This document shows, in pieces, positions 58,544 through 64,000 of a DNA stretch of 64,000 bases. The notes under the pieces are model-generated. The model saw nothing but the letters and a program-made list of their open reading frames with translations. It searched no databases and had not been told where the DNA came from. The stretch comes from Hibiscus mutabilis. Its lineage: Eukaryota; Streptophyta; Magnoliopsida; Malvales; Malvaceae. A program made the position numbers and the translations under genes. The DNA lies in NCBI GenBank assembly GCA_019671005.1, contig CM033723.1, forward strand, positions 19,359,254-19,423,253, written 5' to 3'. The number at the start of each line of letters is the position of its first letter. Positions within the stretch are counted from its first letter, which is position 1.

Positions 58544-59213
58544 TATTGTGGCCATCCCCTGTATAGGGCCACAACTGGGTAGATACATCGTGGCCAGCTA
58601 TGTATAAGGCCCCATGGTTGGGTAGGTAATAAGTTGTCCTCGTTTCAATCATCATTATGTTTAGGGAAAAGAGTCTGTATTTCCATAGTTAGGGAAGAGT
58701 GTCCTCGTTTCAAGCATTTTAGTGTCTACTCTGGTCATTGCCATAAATTTATTTTCGCATATATGTAGGGGGTGGAGAGTCGGCAGAGTTTGGACTGATC
58801 CACTAGTTCATGTACGCATCCTACACACCATCGAGGCGGCCCCTACTGCCCAAGTCGATGGTGTGGGTGAGTCTTCTTTTGTAACCCAAATATTTCTTTT
58901 ATTTAATAAAACCACTTTTTCCTTCAGGGAAGGTGGGGGTCGACTATAGGCATCCACTATGCCCTACGGTATCGACTCGTGGCTTGAGGGATTATGTTGT
59001 GGCTTAAGAACTGACGCGTTGCTTGTTTTATCTTGAGCATATCTACAGAGAACAAGGCTGACTTGGTCGGGAAGCGTCCCTTTCAAGTGCCGCACGGTAT
59101 ACTTACCGAGTTAACAGAGATACACAGAGAACAGAGGATGACTTGGTCGAGAAACGTCCCTTTCAAGTGCCGCACAACATACTTGTCGAGTGAACGAATG
59201 TATGGTCGTGACA
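58544..59213 (+). mobile_element. 5' LTR of gag-only element (670 bp)
   Basis: Collinear with 61090-61759 over its full 670 bp, with roughly 6-7 per cent difference by eye. It starts TATTGTGGCCATCCCC (the partner has TGTTGTGG) and ends GTCGTGACA. An AATAAAA signal sits near 58906. A ~77-bp direct duplication (CGTCCCTTTCAAGTGCCGCA at 59066 and 59154) lies near the end in both LTRs, so it predates insertion. Confidence 0.9.
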
Positions 59214-59215
59214 CG

Positions 59216-59232
59216 TGGTATTAGAGCAAGGC
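59216..59232 (+). other. Primer-binding site, tRNA-Met-like
   Basis: TGGTATTAGAGCAAGGC follows the LTR end after two bases. The first eleven bases match the initiator tRNA-Met complement except one C-to-T change; the rest deviates. Confidence 0.6.
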
Positions 59233-59339
59233 TTTCGAGCTGGGTTGATGTGAATTTAAACTTTGTACGACGATAGATTGTTAGACTCCACACCAAGCGC
59301 CCTCGTAAAAGGAGTAGGTTGGGTGAGTCAACAATGTTA

Positions 59340-60110
59340 AATAAATTGAGGGTTAGTTAGTGTACAGAGGTGCCTGACTATTGTTTCGGGTACGGAGGTG
59401 CTTGCTTATTATCTCCGCGCAGTGGTGCTCATTCCTTTTAGCACAGTGGTGCTCGGTTATGAATTTGTGGCACAGAGGTGCATGTGAGTTTTATAGTGGA
59501 GCCAGCGCACAGAGGTGCATATCGGTAACAACTATAGCGATCGAAGCATACACGGTGCTCGATCTTTATATTGCACAGAGGTGCTAACGAGTTGGACCTA
59601 GTGGGATCAGTACACAAGAGGTGATTGACGTTAACCACTATGGTTGTTTAGTGCAGAGGCACGTATTATTTATCGCACAGAGGTGATTGACGTTACACAC
59701 TATGGTTGTTTGGGTGTAGAGGCACTCAATATGTCTTGGAGTCTTAGCTGGGTTGTCATAGTGAAATCAGTACACAAGAGGTGTCTGGCGTTAATCACTA
59801 TGGTTACTTCAGTATTGAGAAGCTGACTACTTATAAATCAATGATGTATGCCTGGAAATCATATTGAAATCAGGGCACAAAGGTGCCTGTCGTTAACCAA
59901 AATGATTATCCTATCATGATGTCGCTCGGGAAGTAACCCAATATGGTGCTCATTTATGTTCAGCGCAGAGGCGTTTGTTGTGTTGAAAAGAAGAGTGTTG
60001 TTGGTTTTGTGGCACAATAGTGCCTAACTTGATCGTTGGGAATGTGACAATTATTTTCTTTTCTTGGCACAATGGTGCTTGGCAATGTTTGCAGGATACA
60101 GCGGTGCATA
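59340..60110 (+). repeat. Array of GCACAGAGGTGC-like units in leader
   Basis: About 18-19 units of GCAC-N4-GTGC or close variants, for example at 59416, 59440, 59470, 59508, 59574, 59675, 59875, 60012 and 60065. Each can form a 4-bp stem with a 4-base loop. Spacing is irregular (25-60 bp) and the intervening text partly repeats (GACGTTAACCACTATGGTTG at 59628 and similar at 59690 and 59790). The block fills the untranslated region between primer site and gag. Confidence 0.85.
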
Positions 60111-60123
60111 CTTACTTTTCAAA

Positions 60124-61089
60124 ATGGCTAAAAGTCGAAGCAATTGGTCGGTTGATACTGCTAAATTTGAAGAGCTGGAAGCTGCAGTAGCTGCCATGAG
60201 AGCGATTATGGTCACGAGCGATCGTGTTAGGGAAATTGAGGAAGCCCAACAGGAACTGGCGGATGCCATAAAGGAACTCAGTAATGAAGCAAAAGAAGCT
60301 ATGAGTGACCTTAAGAATGAGTTGGCTAAACTCAGATGTCTCATCTACCTAGTCCAAGTGGCTGTAGGCAATTCAACTGCAGGTGACAAGGGCCAAAGGG
60401 CCAAGGTCCCAGATCCCCAACGGTTTGAAGGGAATAGAGATGCCAAAGAACTTGAGAATTTCTTATTAGACATTGAACAATACTTTCGAGTAGTGCATAC
60501 GACATCAGATGAGGACAAGGTCTCCACTGCCTCGATGTATTTGACAATGGATGCCAAGTTGTGGTGGAGGTCCAAGTTTGATGGCAATATGTGCTCCGTC
60601 AAGACTTGGGAGGAGATGAAGAAGGAATTAAAGAATGTATTCCTCCCAGAGAATGTGAAGTATAATGCACGGAAGAAGTTGAGAGATCTCTCACACACAG
60701 GGGCGGTACGTGAGTATGTGAGAGAGTTTGCCGCATTAATGTTAGACATTAAGGATATGGCCGAATAGGACAAAATGTTCTACTTTCTGTAAGGACTCAA
60801 ATTGTGGGCGAGAACAGAGGTCCAGAGACAGAGACCGTAAAATGTGGATGAGGCGATGGCTGCTGCCGAACAACTTAATGATTACAGTGAAGGTTCCACA
60901 AAGCATAAGGGTTGTTTGATCTTCCAAGGGGAGCAACCAAGAGTGGCAGAGGCCAAGATTCTTCCAAAGGCTACTGGGAAGACGTTGTCAGCAATGCAAT
61001 TATATAGGGATGGAGTAGATGTTTCCAGGAAGCGTGGAGCTCAAGTTTGCCAAGTCGATGAGGACGTCGACAAATTAGGTAGGGGAGAA
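60124..61089 (+). pseudogene. Gag of a non-autonomous Ty3/gypsy element
   Basis: Start ATG at 60124 (MAKSRSNW) is preferred over 60064, which lies in the leader array. Residues ~15-85 are heptad-like and alanine/glutamate rich, a probable coiled coil. Then the Retrotrans_gag core: RFEGNRDAKELENFLLDIEQ, YLTMDAKLWWRSKFDGN, TWEEMKKELKNVFLP, LSHTGAVREYVREFAALMLD. One frame runs to the LTR with no frameshift but with stops at 60766 (TAG), 60790 (TAA) and 60838 (TAA). There is no zinc knuckle, protease or pol. The C-terminal part lies next to the polypurine tract AGGTAGGGGAGAA (61077-61089). Confidence 0.87.
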
Positions 61090-61759
61090 TGTTGTGGCCA
61101 TCCCCTATATAGGGCCATAACCGGGTAGATACATCGTGGCCAGCTATGTATAAGGCCCCATGGTTGGGTAGGTAATAAGTTGTCCTCGTTTCAATCATCG
61201 TTATGTTTAGGGAAAAGAGTCTGTATTTCCATAGTTAGGGAATAGTGTCATCGTTTCAAACATTTTAGTGTCCACTCGGGTCATTTCTATAGAGTTATTT
61301 TCGCATATATGTAGGGGGTGGACAGTTGGCAGAGTTTGGACTGATCCACTGGTACAGGTACGTATCCTACACACCATCAAGGCGGCTCCTACCGCCCAAG
61401 TCGATGGTGTGGGTGAGTCTTCTTTTGTAACTCAAATATTTCTTTTATTTAATAAAACCACTTTTTCCTTCGGGGAAGGTGGGGGTCGACTATGGGCATC
61501 CGCTATGCCCTACGGTATCGACTCGTGGCTTGAGGGATTATGTTGTGGCTTAAGAACTGACGCGTTGCTTGTTTTATCTTGAGCAGATCTACAGAGAACA
61601 AGGCTGACTTGGTCGGGAAGCGTCCCTTTCAAGTGCCGCACGGTATACTTACCGAGTGAACAGAGATACACAGAGAACAAGGGCTGACTTGGTCGGGAAA
61701 CGTCCCTTTCAAGTGCCGCACGACATACTTGTCGAGTGAACGAAAGTATGGCCGTGACA
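61090..61759 (+). mobile_element. 3' LTR of gag-only element (670 bp)
   Basis: Starts TGTTGTGGCCATCCCC directly after the polypurine tract and ends GCCGTGACA. The whole element 58544-61759 is 3,216 bp and flanked by CCCTA / CCCTG, a 5-bp duplication with one mismatch. Includes AATAAAA near 61452 and the same ~77-bp internal duplication as the 5' LTR. Confidence 0.9.
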
Positions 61760-62412
61760 CCCTGCTTGTTCGAATCTCTTCCCCTTTAATTCCTTACGCG
61801 CATTTTATCGAACATAATCGATGCACATTAACATGAAATCTAATAATTCATCAATCATTCTACCAATTATTCCATAGACCACTAGCTCTTGCTAGATTGT
61901 TGATTAGAAATCATTTAGGATATAAAAGAGATGAAAATCAAGAAGGAAAATCAATGTTCTTTAAATTATGTTTGTCAAACTCAAGAGAGAAAATAAGAGA
62001 AAAGCTTAGATATAATTTCTCATCTTTTGAGAAAATAATAACCGTAATCTTCTTTTGTTAAAAATGAGTGGGAAAATATATATTAATATTTGGTTTAATA
62101 ATCCAAATAAAATATCACTTTAATTCATTTTACAATATTACTATCACTAACATTTTGCAACTATAGCAAAATAGTCACTTTTAATTTAATATTAAATCGG
62201 CCCATTTAAGAATTACTCAAAACTAAATTTCATCATTTAATAAACTCATTAAATATATTCTCAAAAATATTTGTCACGGTCAACTCATCGGAAACCAATT
62301 TTATCAACTCAAATTATTTTCCGAAATTAATTAATTAGATAAAGCCTAACCAAAAACTTCAATCCAATTCTGATAATTCACCTGAATCTTCTAACTCGTT
62401 TGGGATGTTACA
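61760..62412 (-). mobile_element. LTR fragment cutting a host gene
   Basis: On the minus strand it starts TGTAACATCCCAAACGAG at 62412 and runs AT-rich to 61760, then presumably to 58543-58381. Style and start match the Tekay-type LTRs of the window. Its start sits directly against exon sequence at 62413, so it inserted in a gene. The other half and target duplication are not found. Confidence 0.65.
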
Positions 62413-63113
62413 AAACCTTAGTGATGTTCTCTACAATTTGATGTAGTGAGGTAGGGAAGCTATATTTGCCTACTGGTATTGGATCACCACCTAAGTTAGC
62501 GAAGCCTGAGAACTTCACTTTGCTCTCATCATCAACTTCAAGTTTCATAAAAAATTTATTAGCTCCGCTTGTACCGTCATTTGAAAAGGAATGGGATGCA
62601 GCAAGTTCCATAAATGAAAACTGGAGAAAGAGTGGGCAAAAAAATATTGATAAAGATTTTATGTATCTATCGATATTTACAAGCTTTATTAGACACTTAA
62701 TATAGTTTAATCAGTTAGGGGTATCGAACTACAAAGATCAATTCCAGTTGAAGCATTATGTATTTCAAACCCCATAGAATGTAGAAAAATATGCTATACC
62801 TTGTCAATGGTTTCAAAGTTAGTTCCCCTTTGATCCTGCAAATCACAAAAAACAAATAGGTAACAATGATTAGTTTTAATAATTATATTGTATGAGATGA
62901 ATTGAGTTGAAGCATTAGATATTTCAAGACCAATAGGCTTAGAAAAATATGCCATACCTTGTCAGGTACCCAGGATATGCAGACCTTGCAAAACGCAAAA
63001 CAAAACAAATAAGTAATAATGTATGGTTTAATGGTTATAATGCTTGTTCTATTTTGAAACCTTAGTTGATTAGTTTTTACCCTCATAAAAGAACAAAAAC
63101 AGACATGTTTCAT
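62413..63113 (-). pseudogene. Exons of unrecognised host gene, truncated by LTR
   Basis: Minus-strand blocks with good splice signals. A: 63113-63081 (MKHVCFCSFMR, donor GTAAAA), the start being uncertain. B: 62984-62958 (VCISWVPDK; acceptor TTTGCAAG, donor GTATGG). C: 62835-62800 (DQRGTNFETIDK; acceptor GATTTGCAG, donor GTATAG). D: 62620-62413 (FSFMELAASHSFSNDG, FFMKLEVDDESKVKFSGFAN, LGGDPIPVGKYSFPTSLHQI, VENITK; acceptor after a pyrimidine tract and CTCCAG). All joins are in phase 0. Exon D runs into the LTR. I do not recognise the family. It is the only non-transposon coding candidate here; whether it is expressed is unknown. Confidence 0.5.
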
Positions 63114-64000
63114 TGTCAGATAGAAAGGGGTGGAATGAAGAAGAAGGAGATAGAGGTGCTCGAGCCATCACCTACCAAAGAAGGTGACTGGAACATCGAT
63201 GTTGTAGTCTAAAAGTGAGTTGAGAGAGTTTTTGGGTTAAATTAATATTTTGTCTAAAGTTCAAGGGTCAAATTAGAAATTAACCCTTTGGACTAGCCTG
63301 CCACATCATCACACTAACGGGTGTTAACGACACAGTGACCAAAACAAAATAGATCAAAAACGTAAATGGCTATTATAATTTTTTTTAAATTGAGTGACCA
63401 AAATAGAACAAGTCCCAAGCAAAAGGAACCTCTAGTAAAGTTTACGCATAATGAAATTAAAGTAAACTTAAAATTGCAGCCCATAAAATATTCCCACCGA
63501 AATTGCATCGCCACAAAATTCCGCCAAAATTTCCAAGTTTGTCAAGGTCGCTTTATAACCTTCCCTCACATGAGGGCAAGTGTTAGTACATGTGAACGTC
63601 CACCACCATGTGTCAAGAAACTACAACCGACTAACATACACCACGGGCGAACAAAGACAAGCTAATGTTGTGAACCCTGTATAGGCGAACACGTAGAAGT
63701 GATCTGTAGCAGGCGAACCAATTGCGAACATAGCCAGGCGAACGACACTTAGTGCCCATGTGCATGCTTATGGAATCACTGCCGATGACACATCAAACCT
63801 AGGACGTTAACTCGTAGCTAGTCCAATCACAACATCACGACAAATATAACAAAAAATGACACATGATCTCTCACTCTAAGAACACCAAAACCACACCAAA
63901 GAAACTATACCAGACTCGGACCCATAACCACCGTTAGAACCACCGGACCACCATCTTCGGCACTTATTTACTTTACCAGTCGACGCATATATACCGACAG
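63114..64000. other. Non-coding sequence upstream of host exons
   Basis: No convincing gene. It includes text common in plant intergenic DNA (GAGTGACCAAAATAGAAC near 63394). The motif GGCGAAC recurs at about 63649, 63681, 63708 and 63737 in the last part. If the exons at 62413-63113 belong to a gene, its promoter or first exons would lie here or beyond the window. Confidence 0.4.

Noticed and set aside
60345..60773. Minus-strand frame of 142 codons
   Set aside because: Antisense to the gag-only element's gag, whose sense frame has clear family motifs.
1..64000. tRNA, rRNA, snoRNA or organellar insertions
   Set aside because: No cloverleaf, box motifs or conserved rRNA segments were recognised by eye; the tRNA-like strings are primer-binding sites. 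A computed search could still find small RNA genes.

Overview
This is AT-rich plant nuclear DNA with no sign of a bacterial, viral or organellar genome. It is almost entirely a nest of decayed Ty3/gypsy LTR retrotransposons, as in a dicot pericentromere. The lineages are identifiable from what is present: Tekay/Del-type chromoviruses (initiator tRNA-Met primer site, TGTAAC...GTTACA LTRs, a C-terminal chromodomain), Athila-type elements (tRNA-Asp primer site, minus-strand gag-protease) and Tat/Ogre-type elements (tRNA-Arg primer site, a second RNase H, 88-bp repeats after integrase). The overall style suggests Malvaceae such as cotton, but the species is not proven from the sequence. No intact retrotransposon ORF, tRNA, rRNA or CRISPR array was found.

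Layout. 1-7.99 kb: Tat-type LTR ends, leader and a ~45-bp minisatellite split by a 2.8-kb solo LTR with perfect TSD. 7.99-9.63 kb: truncated Tekay-type LTR. 9.63-19.68 kb: minus-strand Athila-type element whose gag is split by an LTR that is itself split by a 4.8-kb solo LTR. 19.68-29.5 kb: LTR fragment, then a plus-strand Tat pol (RT, RNase H, second RNase H, integrase) interrupted by a full LTR and followed by 88-bp repeats. 29.5-39.0 kb: LTRs in opposite orientation, one holding an Athila solo LTR; then a complete 3.36-kb LTR with primer site and gag start. 39.0-44.9 kb: the least diverged element, two near-identical LTRs around only 231 bp. 44.9-48.3 kb: Tat LTR fragment and Athila 5' end. 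48.3-58.4 kb: Tekay protease-RT-RNase H-integrase-chromodomain, polypurine tract and 3' LTR, with a 4.2-kb solo LTR inside integrase; that LTR carries a near-perfect ~289-bp hairpin. 58.4-62.4 kb: LTR fragment holding a 3.2-kb gag-only element. 62.4-63.1 kb: minus-strand exons of an unrecognised host gene, cut by an LTR. 63.1-64 kb: non-coding sequence.

The genes do not work together as a system: they are remnants of independent insertions. The most unusual signals are the hairpin, short palindrome arrays differing between element families, a block of small GCAC-N4-GTGC hairpins in one retroelement leader, a short motif kept across divergent LTRs, and an LTR element reduced to almost nothing but its replication signals. 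I did not find a convincing new biological system.
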